From Polyporus tsugae (taxonomy: Eukaryota > Basidiomycota > Agaricomycetes > Polyporales > Polyporaceae), in contig JAHRBS010000005.1 of the NCBI GenBank assembly GCA_024305745.1, positions 372,001 through 436,000 of the forward strand: a DNA stretch of 64,000 nt. The letters run 5' to 3'. A program made the translations under genes and the position numbers. The notes beneath the pieces are model-generated. The model saw nothing but the letters and a program-made list of their open reading frames with translations, had not been told where the DNA came from and did not search any database. Of this stretch, positions 1 through 10,329 are shown piece after piece (position 1 is the stretch's first letter; each line of letters begins with the position of its first letter).

Positions 1-453
1 ATACACGATGACGGACATGGTACTCCACCTGTACGGACGAACGGCCCATATTTGCGATGCAGGCTCAACCAAACACGATGTTGATCTCCTTTCCGCGCGT
101 TCCACACTCCCCACCACTTTGTGACCCTCGCGATCGCTGGTCCCGGGTATCCAGCTAAAGGATGGAAGGGCGATAGTCGATAGATGACGATGGACGCAAA
201 GAGTGTGGTGACGTAGGTGCTGACCGCCCGAGCGACATCGGTTACGGGCCAAGGCGCCGACAGCGAGAGGTATGTCAATAAGGCGCATCCCAAGGCACCG
301 CCGGCAAGGAGGAGCGGTGGCAGCGATGCGGTAGGATGAGCGTAGTGGAATATGGCATGCGTCAGCTGGGACCGTGAAGTCAGCCGAGGAATAAACTGCA
401 CTTCGACGCGGAAGCAGGCTCACCACACCAAGGGCAGCAGCCTTGATAGTCAT
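1..453 (-). CDS. Cytochrome P450, N-terminal part (cut by window edge)
   Basis: Heme-thiolate monooxygenase of the fungal microsomal type; only the membrane anchor and the start of the catalytic domain lie in the window. Exon 1 is 453-424, opening with ATG and reading MTIKAAALGV. A 58-base GT-AG intron (423-366) follows, and exon 2 is 365-29. Exon 2 encodes hydrophobic anchor segments (for example PPLLLAGGALG and STYVTTLFASIVIY), then the hallmark run RLSPFHPLAGYPGPAIARVT and, shortly after, LHRKYGPFVRTG. The proline-rich hinge and the 'KYGPxVR' motif are typical of fungal P450s. The heme-binding Cys region would lie beyond base 1. A donor (GTGGAG) begins at base 28, so the remaining window bases are probably intron. 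The family call is firm; subfamily and substrate cannot be told from this part. Confidence 0.85.
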   Translation of the reverse strand, partial: MTIKAAALGVVSLLPRRSAVYSSADFTVPADACHIPLRSSYRIAATAPPCRRCLGMRLIDIPLAVGALARNRCRSGGQHLRHHTLCVHRHLSTIALPSFSWIPGTSDREGHKVVGSVERAERRSTSCLVEPASQIWAVRPYRWSTMSVIVY

Positions 454-1590
454 GCAGGACAACTTGGCGGTGCAAGCAGAGCAATTTCTGCGGGGGGGGG
501 GTGCAAGGTTCGACGAAGTTCAAAGCTCACTGTTGGATGTTCGACGGCCGGCCACATTTATACTCACCGAAACTGAGAAGCGTCAGCTATTCTTGAACCC
601 TGCCATTCTGGGCTGCCCCATGACTGTGCCCGATCCTTCCGCCGACCACCTGTCGTCAGCACTTCAGGTATGCGGCGAACATCTCATTTAAGCTTCCGAG
701 AAGGTCAGGGGGCTGCGCCCGCATTGTTGCCAGCGCGCTGGCGCCATGACCATGGTTATGCCGTTGCGGGCGCGGCTGGTGCGAGCAATTTGAGTTGATA
801 CGGGACGCTTAGCATGGGGTTAAACAGAGAAGGAAAGGGGCGACTTACCTTTGACTTGCCTGCCAGTGTAACGCGGCCAAGACGATGCAAATACAAGGCG
901 CCGGGCGGTTCCGCACCCCCCATATATAAGCCGCCGATCCGTTCTCGTACATCTTCGTCCTCGTACATCTTTCTGCAGGAATAGTGTCTTGCACTTTGTC
1001 GGATCGCCTTTAGATCGTGGTCATGACCAGCAGTAGGAGCAGGCCAAGAGTGTATGATGGTAATGCTGAGAGTCTGCATAATGATGGCAAGCGCCAAGTG
1101 TTAAACGTTAAACACTTAACGCCCAAAGTCTGTTACGGTATCCCGCGAAGTCACTTTTCTTCCCATGCACCATGATCATGCCTGAGCTCATTCAACCTCC
1201 GGCATCCACTAATTAGCCATCGTGCATCATCGCTATCGTACACATTATGTAGTACATACAAACCGTCCGTGGTACTATACGTGCGCACAAACCAATCAAC
1301 CGCTCTGGATCCACTGCTCGTACTTCAGGCCTTTCAGGCCTCAGGCTCGGCCTCATCTCAAGCACCATACGGCTACACGCTCAACCCACCCTCCACGTCG
1401 CCCTTCAAATTCAAAGCCGAGTCGGACTGGCCCGAGTCGCAAATGACCTCCTGCGTAATCTTCACCTCCAAGACCATGCCCTCCGTCGATCTAGGTCCTT
1501 CCAACTCCTCCGCATCGTCGACATCGTCTCGATACACGTCGGACACAGAGTCCCGACGGTGTCGCGCCTGCATCCAGCAAACGCTCAGTC
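454..1590. other. Intergenic, no gene seen
   Basis: Spacer between the 3' end of the DUF6534 gene and the 5' end of the P450, both on the minus strand. It holds a run of about ten G at 491-500 and an AT-rich palindromic patch near 1100-1120 (GTTAAACGTTAAAC). The minus frame stays open from 1590 down to 1373 and reads acidic sequence ending in MVLEVKITQEVI, which could be an alternative C-terminus of the neighbouring DUF6534 protein. Confidence 0.4.
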
Positions 1591-3632
1591 TCACACGCAT
1601 AAATGACGAGCTGGCCGACGGCAAAAAAAGCGACGTGCCTGGAAGGTATGCCGCGTAGACTTCGAGAACTCGATAGAGTCCAGCGGCTGGACGCTGACGC
1701 CGAATGGCGACGTGTCCGTCACGCCCACGGGATGGCGCGCGGAGATAGATCGGCGCGAGTTGAGTCTGTGCACATCGAACCATCGCGCGCGTCAGGTCGA
1801 CGCATGACGACAGAGGTTGGAGGGAAGGTACGTACGCTGCAAGGAGGGAGTTGGAGTACACTGTGACCATCGCGTAACCCTTTAGGACTCGGGTGGAAAG
1901 TGGTACGAGTTGCAATAAGACACGCACGTTTCAGACCGACCAAGACAGTCGCCCAATATAGGAGCGTTTGCGGGAGGGCGATAGACTGCGGCGAGCAGGC
2001 GATCGTTATCCCAAGGGAGCAGACTGCGAAATGTGGGTACTCACCACTATGAAGCAGACGATGTTGTATATGCTAGGACCTCAGTTCAGCACCACAACCC
2101 TAGTCCACACAGCCCAGGTCATGTTCGACGCACCCAGTGACCAGACCTGATGGACAGTTGAGACTATCCGCTGGATATGCAGTGGAAACCAAAAATGGGA
2201 CACACCTGTGCTGACGGCATAGAGGATAAGGTCGTTGATCATATCGTTCGTCCTGGAAATTGGACTGCTCAGCACTACGAACGCAAATCACACAAAACCG
2301 GAGCATACCGCTGCATGCTGCGCCTCTGGTTTTGACGGAGCGTGTAGATTAGGACCCAAGTGACAAGAAGATCCGCCACCGCAGACGCTGCGTTGTGCAC
2401 CGAGACGAGCCACTGGATGCCCAGAGCAGGAATAGTAAGGGCAGCCTCAGAGAGAAGCAAAACACGTCTCAGGACTCACCACCTTCGGCGCCACGTTGTC
2501 CCAGGTCTTTAGTCTGAGCCTGCAGCCGCCAGCGTCACGGATCGTGCGTGAAAGGACACCAGTAGATACCTACCCAAAAACAGTATATGCTACGAGTCGA
2601 TGAGCATGTCTTCCGATCCTCCATGAGAGTTGTATGGAACTCACCAAAGCACACGCCCAACTCTAACATCATGAACATGAACTATTGTGCTTCAGTCCAA
2701 CCCCTTCCCCCATTTGAACTGCGTGTGACGACACTCACTGCGACTGCGACGACTGGCCTGTAACGGCGTCCAACTAGCAAAGTCTTCATGAGGGGTGGGC
2801 ATCGCAGTGACAAGGACGGACACCCACTGAGCCATACGCGGTGCAGGAAGAAACTAACAGGGCAAAACGACGGCGTCAGGAAAGGAAGCAGCAGATCAGG
2901 AGCATCACGCACCATTGGCTGAGCACGACCATGATAGACTACCGGAGAGGCTTCAGTATGCTCTCTCAACGCAAGAGAAGGATCGTAAACACTCACGCCA
3001 ACAACAGCTAACACCTAATTGTGCGTGAGGTCAAGCAACAAGGTTGAAGCAGTGGGTGTACACACTAATGGGGACCTGCGCGTATGTTAGTATTGGCGGG
3101 GCTACGAGAAAAAGGGCTACTGTCGTCACGCACCATACGATCACGGCAAGACTGTCAAGATCGGCGTAGCTCGACACGGCGTAGTAATAGCTTTCCGGCG
3201 CCATCTCACTCAGCCAGGATCCATGACCGCGAAGTGAAGGGAATGACATACCAAATGTGTATGGTGAGTACGGTGCATGCGAGTTCAAGCACACTGCGAC
3301 CGCTGGGTGTTACAAGGCTGGCCTACAAACACCACCAACCGAGACGACTCACAGGACTATCGTAACCTGATGAGAGAGCATAAGAATGGGGGAACGATTG
3401 GGGCTTCAGAGTTAAGGCATACTTACGTAGATCTTCAACCATAGCTTGTCGTACGGGTAGTTGACGTAGTATTCGTATGCCTGGTGTAGCGCCAGTCCGT
3501 AGAGTCTACGTGGCGAAAAATATCAGCAAAGGCATGCCAAGGACGGGATCAGATGGATACGTACATAAGTGAGATATAGGTGCCGATGAGGATAGCACCG
3601 AGCGTGTCGTCAATCGAAGGGGCAGAGACCAT
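1591..3632 (-). CDS. DUF6534-family integral membrane protein
   Basis: Multi-pass membrane protein of the basidiomycete DUF6534 group; molecular function unknown. The start at 3632 (MVSAPSIDDTLGAILIGTYI) is supported by the family N-terminus and by a TATA box about 45 bases upstream. I could chain about 19 exons in frame: 3632-3565, 3505-3427, 3366-3353, 3302-3252, 3190-3134, 3075-3066, 3014-2997, 2938-2913, 2853-2828, 2773-2739, 2681-2645, 2589-2574, 2519-2480, 2412-2309, 2252-2206, 2146-2134, 2072-2045, 1879-1836 and 1765-1591, giving about 295 residues. Landmarks are SQCFFLHRVWLIGRR, the LKTWD...WLVSVHNAASAVADLL helix, MQRTNDMINDLILYAVSTG (the family's 'KRTDSMINRLI' signature) and VYSNSLLAALNSRRS. 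The segment around helix 6 (exons 16-17) is about 15 residues short and could hide a lesion. The C-terminus is uncertain; a splice to a frame ending at 1373 is possible. Several exons are only 10-18 bases. Confidence 0.72.
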
Positions 3633-3674
3633 GACGCGGTCGAGAAGGGACAGCTCTGGACCACCCGGGGACGG

Positions 3675-3683
3675 CATATATAG
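3675..3683 (-). promoter_or_regulatory. TATA box of the DUF6534 gene
   Basis: On the minus strand the sequence reads CTATATATG, about 45 bases before the ATG at 3632. Position and orientation fit a core promoter and support the chosen start. Confidence 0.6.
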
Positions 3684-4724
3684 CGGAGGGACCGGCGGAA
3701 CGATTGGCTCACCGGCAGGATAAGAGCGTCATAATCCGCATTCTCGAAGATAATCCCGCCGGACGTAGGGTATGGAACGCTGGCATGAGGCACGGGGCCT
3801 GCCGCACAGGAGTCGGTTTGGCAATCGCACCTGCTCCGAGGAATGGGAGATTGGACGGATATCAAGGCATCTCCGATGGTCATGATCATGCCGCAAAAAC
3901 TTCACCTCGGATTCCCTCGCATACAGTGAGAGCGGCACAATGGCTGGAAAGCTTCAGGCGCGCATACGCCTTCCATTACGTCGCGTAAAGCGGATCCTGG
4001 CGACTAACTGCGGAAATCGAAGCCGCAAGCCTGAATGGATGGTGAAAGGGCTCCTGTAAGTTGCTGGACGACCAACCATGAGACCTTCCTGAGGATCGTA
4101 ACGCGCAAATACGCCAGTCTAAGTTAAGGCAGAGCCAACTTCCAAGGCAATTAAGAGACTTCTCCGGATTAGGCGTCAAAGGTGCAACGCATACACACGG
4201 CGCAAGCAGCGCGACTAGTAGTACCGTCGTGGATAGCCCTCCTGGGCGCCACCATTGGCTCTCCCTCATGCCCTGGGGTGAGCTCGCCCTCCGTTGGCAG
4301 CCCGGAGAGACACCGGCTTGGTGGCGCCGCCCACCGGCATTTCAAGAGAGGCAGTAAATTGTATAATTCGTCGATTTTCTGAACGCCCGACAGGTCTGAC
4401 GCCGGGCGTCTAAAGGTACGAAAACCAAGATCGGCCTACCGTGAGCGACGCACCCTCCACGACGACGAGATTTGTTGTCTGGGGGGTCGCGTCGCTCTCC
4501 CCAAACTATCTGAGAGCGCGCAGCCAGCACAATGCCGGAGCCTTTAATAGGTCAGAGTCGTCCACGGCCATCGTCGATGATGACGGCTGTGCACCTGGTT
4601 TGTGGTCGGAGCGACTCGGAGGGGTGTTAAAGATGCCGTTTGGGCAGGTTTCGGACCACAGTAAGTGATATTTTCAAAAATGTCTGACGGGTGGTTTTGC
4701 GTGTCTGACCACTGACGGTCTGAC
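3684..4724. other. Intergenic, no gene seen
   Basis: About 1 kb upstream of the DUF6534 gene with only short open frames in all directions. None shows a recognisable domain or exon chain. Confidence 0.4.
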
Positions 4725-4770
4725 GGGTCTGAAAACGTCTGAACCGTCTGAATCAGACGTTTTCAGACCC
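4725..4770. repeat. 18-bp inverted repeat, GTCTGA-rich hairpin
   Basis: Left arm 4725-4742 reads GGGTCTGAAAACGTCTGA; right arm 4753-4770 is its exact reverse complement; the loop is 10 bases. The pairing continues outward (GGTCTGAC against GTCAGACT) with one bulged base. The hexamer GTCTGA also recurs several times between 4680 and 4750 in direct orientation. It could be the tip of a small inverted-repeat element or a folded regulatory region. No transposase lies nearby. Confidence 0.6.
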
Positions 4771-5519
4771 TGTCAGACTTTTGATGATGTCGACATCACG
4801 CATGCATGGAGGCGTCGCAAAACAACTGAACGCGAGAGCGAACGAATGTCACTGCTAAAGAACTTTGGCAGATCTATGAGACATGGGCCTAGCGAAGGGG
4901 ATGCGACTCACATTGAGAGAGGCTGGTAGCCGGGATTTGGCGGAATGGCAAATCTGGACACGCTTCGTCTCAGCGCAATGGTTGGTATGAACGAAACGTC
5001 AATCCCGATACATGCGGCAGGCAGTAGTACGAAGGGCAGTGGATAGGCATGCCATTCTTTGAAACGACGGGGATATATGGGGCATGTAGGCTGTGTTTTG
5101 ATGTAGGTTTGGGGACGGACATTCGGGGGCCGGAGGAAATGAGAAATTTCAACTTGAACGTACACATAGAGGTAGAAGTGCCTGCCCAACGCCGCCCTCA
5201 CCGCACCGATTCCGCGCAAACGTCACCGGCACGTCGCACCCCCGCAACTGCCAGCTGCATCTCGTCCCTCCATATGGCGCGCGCGAAGTTCATTCAAGCG
5301 TTCGAGTAGGCTGGGGTTCGAGACTGACGCATGAACGCAGCGGGTTGGAGAAAGGGTATATGTGGAGAAAGGGCATTTGCGAGAGCTGAGATGGTGGAAG
5401 CAGTCCAAGTCGCACTCCCTCTTTTTTATTTTATTTTTTATTTTATAATCTCAGGATGTCGGCAGTACTGTAGTACATGAGGGGCTTATGTAACTAAAAG
5501 CAGCGCGTCTCCCGGTATC
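4771..5519. other. Intergenic, AT-rich patch at 5420-5450
   Basis: No gene could be supported. Frames open on both strands at 4908-5309 but carry no recognisable domain. A T-rich tract of about 30 bases (T runs broken by single A) at 5420-5450 lies just beyond the 3' end of the 581-residue minus-strand gene and could serve in its 3' end formation. Confidence 0.3.
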
Positions 5520-7265
5520 CTACGTTCGGTTGACGCATGTGCTTGCGCACAGGTAGGACCACGGCCGGAGGCCAGGAGCGGTAGGGAGGGCCGGTCGGTA
5601 ATTTGCCGTCTTACCGCCGGCCCGGCGATCGTGTTCCAGGGGGTGGAGCCTCCGCGTCAGACGCGGGAATTGTAAGCTCGTCCGCCTGGGCCATGCCTGT
5701 AGCGGGCGTCCGCGGGTGAGGACGATTTTTCTTCGTTCTACCCACCGTGGGCCCGCGCGTGTGAGGGTGAGCCTGCGGGGGGGGCGCAGGTGTCGGTCGA
5801 TGTGGACGATCAGTGCGCTGCGCTCCATCGGTGGGAGCGTGCAGGGTGTTGTGTCCATGTGATTTGTGTCGACAATCGACGCGCTGCAATCCAATGGAGG
5901 ACGCATGCAGGGCGTGATGTCTGCGGATGGCGGATTGCATGCTGCGGCACAAGGCGGCAGCGTGCAGGGAAGGGCTCGAGGGGACAGCGCCGACGGCGGC
6001 GGTTTGTCCGGATCGAGCGCGACCAGCCACTCAGGGAGCTGGCAGCCGATCGTGCGGTTGGGGGGTGGGCCTTCCGGGTGCACAACTGGGGCGCAATGCC
6101 GGTGGCGGTGTGTGTGGACTCGGCCTTTGCGCGTGCAAGGCGCGAGCGTGTGATAGTACTGCCGAACCACGAAGTCGCCGTGGAACGGATCTGTGAAGGA
6201 GACGATTCTGTACGCGTAGCGTCCAGAATCGAGGTCATGCGGAACTAAGGCACGAAGCCGGTGTTCCGTGAGCCAGCGAGGCGGGCTGAGGTCGGCGCGT
6301 GCGCTCGGCCACAGTCGCCAGCTGTTGGGGATGTTCCGGGGATTGTTGCCGTCGTCGGCCGCTACCTCATCAAAGAGGCATGCGTTCTGTTGGGCGATCA
6401 CCAGGATACGTTTGTATGCGTGGCCGGTACAGAACCGCTCCCAAAAGGGGGTCCAGATGGCCCGGTTTGAATCAGCGGGGAGATAAACTTCGTCCCGCGG
6501 GTGTGTTTCGGACAGCGACCCAGCCGTGATCAGGCTGGCGCCGACGGCGATTACGTTGGGTATTTTGCACGGGTCGTGTGTGTGTCCGTTCTCCTCAAAC
6601 TCGGAGATGTATCGGAGATAAGCGCGAGCACCCTGGAAGTGCACCAGGATGTTCTCGCTCATTTCCGTGTGTGTATTATAAATTGCCATGAGGACGGGGA
6701 CCTTGGCAAAGACTGAAGGGGGGAGATGGAATGCGCTCTTCGCAGGAATGAACGTGCCCTCCTCATTTGTGATCGCATCGATGAGAGCAATTAACGCTTG
6801 TGTGTCGTCGACCTCCTGGCACACACGTTCCCCAAGGGCGGGGATTTCGTGCCATTCGTCGACTGGGATGACGAGCGCAATTTTCGCGAACATCATGATT
6901 TGTGCCCGAGAGCGGAGCCGATATGGCAGTCCGCCCTCTAAGGGGTAGTGGGTGAAGGTCAACATTGCCACATCGAGTGGCATGTCGGCCGGTATGTGTG
7001 TGGGGGGTAGGTACAAGGGGGGCGCGCTGCGCGTGTGGTGCGCACCGCTTGACCCCCCGGTCCCCGCCCGGGTAGTACTTGGATGCATGGTCGGTCTCCC
7101 TGGGACCAGGAATTGGAAGGGGTGAAGGACCCCCGATGTACTGTACTCTACGTAGGTGGGGGCAGCGTAAACGATGGAAGCGCCCACCGGATGGTGGTGG
7201 TACGAGGGAGAGAAGGGATGTTGTAGTCGCACTCCCTCAAAGCGCTTGGAATTGGGGACACGCAA
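5520..7265 (-). CDS. Hypothetical protein, 581 residues, intronless
   Basis: This is the longest uninterrupted frame of the window. I do not recognise the family. The central part (roughly residues 95-400) looks like a folded domain with ordinary composition, with runs such as ALVIPVDEWHEIPALGERV, NVIAVGASLITAGSLSETHP, WTPFWERFCTGHAYKRILVI and YRIVSFTDPFHGDFVVRQYY. The first 90 residues and the last 180 are rich in Pro, Arg, Thr and Cys and look disordered. There is no signal peptide and no clear membrane helix. The start at 7265 is the first ATG; an internal ATG near residue 60 is an alternative. The absence of introns is unusual beside the intron-rich neighbours and would fit a retrocopy or a lineage-specific gene. 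The low-complexity C-terminal third could be a fortuitous read-through. Confidence 0.55.
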   Translation of the reverse strand: MRVPNSKRFEGVRLQHPFSPSYHHHPVGASIVYAAPTYVEYSTSGVLHPFQFLVPGRPTMHPSTTRAGTGGSSGAHHTRSAPPLYLPPTHIPADMPLDVAMLTFTHYPLEGGLPYRLRSRAQIMMFAKIALVIPVDEWHEIPALGERVCQEVDDTQALIALIDAITNEEGTFIPAKSAFHLPPSVFAKVPVLMAIYNTHTEMSENILVHFQGARAYLRYISEFEENGHTHDPCKIPNVIAVGASLITAGSLSETHPRDEVYLPADSNRAIWTPFWERFCTGHAYKRILVIAQQNACLFDEVAADDGNNPRNIPNSWRLWPSARADLSPPRWLTEHRLRALVPHDLDSGRYAYRIVSFTDPFHGDFVVRQYYHTLAPCTRKGRVHTHRHRHCAPVVHPEGPPPNRTIGCQLPEWLVALDPDKPPPSALSPRALPCTLPPCAAACNPPSADITPCMRPPLDCSASIVDTNHMDTTPCTLPPMERSALIVHIDRHLRPPRRLTLTRAGPRWVERRKIVLTRGRPLQAWPRRTSLQFPRLTRRLHPLEHDRRAGGKTANYRPALPTAPGLRPWSYLCASTCVNRT

Positions 7266-7420
7266 GCGCGAGCACGTGATCGCGAGGGCACAAACGCGTC
7301 GCGGAGTCTAAGAGCGGGGACATTCGCGTCAATCCCCTTGCGCACGTCGTCTTTACCACACCAAAGACCGTTAGCACTGCACCAGATAATACTGTATAAT
7401 GTGCTTTATGCTTCAGCTGG

Positions 7421-7433
7421 AGTATAAAAGAGG
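7421..7433 (+). promoter_or_regulatory. TATA box (plus strand)
   Basis: The plus strand reads AGTATAAAAGAGG, a near-ideal TATA element, about 55 bases before an ATG at 7481. It implies a plus-strand transcript into the coding-like region that follows. Confidence 0.5.
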
Positions 7434-7480
7434 CTGACCCACGGCCGAGGTGAGTATCCAACTTCCTCGACGTCTTCGCG

Positions 7481-8950
7481 ATGCCGCCTGATCCACCCTT
7501 GCCACCTCCTACTTCACTTTACTCCAATCCTTGCGTTCGCCACAGACACTACTCCGGTGTATCCTGCCGTTTTATCGCGTTCGAGTCACATCATCGCGTC
7601 ATGGCCGCCGTCCCACACCCTTCACCGCGCGGGAGGCGTTCCTGCCGGCACACTCATCCAGGGGTTCTACGACACTCCAGGCATTGCGATGTAGGCATAG
7701 TTCTTCACATCTTCACTTATATTCTTCTCCAAGATGGATCAGATGACTGACATAGAGCAATCAGCACACAGATGCCTCCACCGCGAGTTTGCTTAGGAAC
7801 GCGCACGACTCACCTATCGCGCCGGTAACCCAGCGACCTGCTCGCGATCGTTACCCCTCCGCGATGCTCCTTTGTAGTCCCTCGAAGCTGAGGGACGGTA
7901 CGGCCACGACTATCTGTCATACCCAGCTCCTCCGCGCTTCCGACATGTCCATCCCACCACCGACGGAGGCAAGGTCGACCCCAGCACGCTCTTGGTCCCT
8001 GCGCCCATCGCGACGAGAACGAACTTGTCGGAAGAAGATCGAAGCGACAGTAGCTATGGATTCTCCATCAACGTGGAGGCGACTCCGAGCAAGATATCGT
8101 TGGTGAGGCCCAATTCGTATATGCAGTTCCGCGTACAGTGCTCATCGGGTATGTAGACTCCTGTGAATGGCGCTGCTTTGGCGCGGAGTCTCGACAGCGT
8201 TGCGGCTCCCGGAAGCGGCCCCGAACCGCTCTTCGCGGAAATCTCACGTCACTCCGGTGCAGGACAGGGCTCGTCGGCCCTGGAGGGCGCCGCGATCACG
8301 CAACATGAAGCGGAGCAAGGTGGTGTCGTTGGCCGCGCGTTCTCGTCCCGATCCTCCACATCTCTCCCAGCAGCAGCAGCAGTCACGCCTTCTCTCAACT
8401 TCGCTCCGTCGGACCTCCCATTCTCTCTCCGATACCCGCGCACTCTTCCGCGCCTGCATCTCCTGCGCGCCCCCGGGGCGGCGGGCGACCCGCCGGTGCG
8501 CAACGCTCGATACCGGCGGGCTGAACTGGGATATTACCCGTTCATCCCATCGTCGAGTTACCCCTCCCCATGCAACCACTCTTGAAATCTTCGGCACGAC
8601 TCCTACGAGGCATCCGAAAACCCAGACGGCGAGTACACCTTGGTTTTTACCTTCCTTCTCTCCGTCCCTCAACCACACGACAGTGGACAATCACCTGCCA
8701 AGCGGGGGTCATACGTGTGGAGAGCGAGAGATTCGGACGCGTATGCTCACTTCCTCGTCATTCCCCACTGCTCTCCTGCAGGTGTGCAGCTGGGGGCCGA
8801 TTCTTCTGTTGGAACTCGGCGTCCTTCTGACCATACTTCTTTGCCTTCCGGAGCTTGGCGGAGACCATGGTATTGAAGTTATGAGTGTCCTGGGACGGTT
8901 GAAGAGACGGGACGCAGCGACGAGGTCCAGGGTCTTCGTTCTAGTGGGTT
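7481..8950 (+). other. Coding-like region behind a TATA box, gene not resolved
   Basis: Behind the TATA box a frame opens at 7481 (MPPDPPLPPPTSLYSNPC). Further stretches with good codon use appear in shifting frames: near 7960-8150 (DPSTLLVPAPIATRTNLSEE then YGFSINVEATPSKISLVRP), 8163-8585 (Ser/Ala/Pro-rich) and 8600-8780 (DGEYTLVFTFLLSVPQP). The pattern suggests a multi-exon gene, perhaps decayed, but I could not chain exons with convincing splice sites and I recognise no family. Sandwich-fold proteins such as fungal arrestin-like proteins were considered; the evidence is too thin to name one. Confidence 0.3.
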
Positions 8951-9521
8951 GAACGCGCATACCTACAGCGCCTTGCTAAGGTGAGCACCGATTGGTTACG
9001 CCATCCGCCCAGTCGTTACGTTCCACCATCTCTGACTACGAAGCAGAAGCCGAAGAAGCCCTCAGCAATCGCGGCGAGATCCGCTTCCGCGTTGCCGGGA
9101 AAGCGGAACACAGCGTGCCGCCCTACCTTTGCTCCCTGTCCCGCCCTTTGCGCCGCATGTCCACTCCTAAGCTTCGCCATCGACATACCCCACAAATGCA
9201 ACGACCTACCAAAGTAGCAGGGAGTCGAGGAAGGAAGGCGGTTGTACCCACTCGGAGCTCGGACGAACTCGAAGCAGCGCTGTAGTAGCGGAAGCGATCC
9301 TAGTACGACACAAGACCAGTGCCACCAGACTTCCTACGCATGCGGCATCGCTGCTCATGACCTCTCCCTCGCGGTGCCCATTCTCATCGAACGCAAGTTC
9401 GGTAGGAACCTCCGCAGGCTCGAGATAAGGCGTACATTCAACACGCGCCGCCGAGTCGCAGCTGTCGTTTTCGGGCTCTCCGACGGCATTCATGTGTTTA
9501 TGAAGTGGGTCAGTTAGACTC

Positions 9522-9790
9522 ATGCTCGTCTGTCGGCGCTGGCGCAACGTTGGCCTCTCTTCTCCGTGGAAGTTATGGCGTCGGATCAGCGTCACAAGAA
9601 ATTTTCAGTCGCTTCAATACCGTCTCTCGCGGACTGCCGCCGGCTGCACCATCGACGTCTTCCTCAGCAAGGATGCCACCACTAACGAGTCAGCCATGCC
9701 TCTTCTCCTTCCCTTCGCTTCCAAAATTCGACCCATACAAACCGACGACGGCGCTCTTCGAGATCGGCAAGCGTTGCAAAGACAGAAGAG
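9522..9790 (+). pseudogene. F-box-like protein fragment
   Basis: The frame from 9522 reads MLVCRRWRNVGLSSPWKLWRR followed by a stretch with TAAGCTIDVFLSKDATT. This closely fits the region just after the F-box in basidiomycete F-box proteins ('VCRRWRDVALSSPxLWRxI ... PLDVFL'). In active members it links a substrate-recognition domain to Skp1 in an SCF ubiquitin ligase. The F-box core that should precede it is absent and the frame decays after about 90 residues, so this is probably a remnant. Coding-like sequence at 8990-9120 (STISDYEAEAEEALSNRGEI) may or may not be related. Confidence 0.4.
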
Positions 9791-10329
9791 AGGAGTTCGG
9801 TTGGTAGACGGGAGAGAGGGAGTTCCCCGTCTGTTGGGCGCGAAGGGTCTCCAATGTCCATTATTGAGAGTGAGTCCCATGCTATGCTGCCAATGTTTAT
9901 GTCACAAACTGACGTTCACATGAGCAAGGCGACTCAACGATATCTTCTTGCCTTGCAGAGGGTATATCGCCATGGGGGACATCTACAGCTTGGGTATTGT
10001 CGTTCGAGGGTCTGCACGGCTGACTCCCCGGAGATGGAGAGTAGAGGCGACACCTTCGGTGTGAATGGGCTGCCCCCTGACCGCCTTCCCTACACTTGAA
10101 GCATTCTAAACATATTTACTCACTGATTGATCCTAACGTTGTTGATCGTTATATATAATCTTTGCGCGATGTCTCAGTTCCGGGTCCGTTTGAATTAGTG
10201 CGATGTGTTCGGTGCGTGTGTACAAAATAGCCTGAGGCTGCAGGTGTAATACAATCGCCTAGTGCATCGCCGCTCAAAATCCAGTCAGTGCACTTGTATC
10301 CTGGTAAGCAGAACAATGGAGAGTCACTG

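Noticed and set aside
1269..1800. Plus-strand gene reading VDFENSIESSGWTLTPNGDV
   Set aside because: It is antisense to the last exon of the DUF6534 gene, whose LNSRRS segment and splice acceptor fit better.
9960..10010. Protein kinase-like fragment (GDIYSLGIVV) in a plus frame
   Set aside because: Ten residues only, with no flanking kinase motifs.
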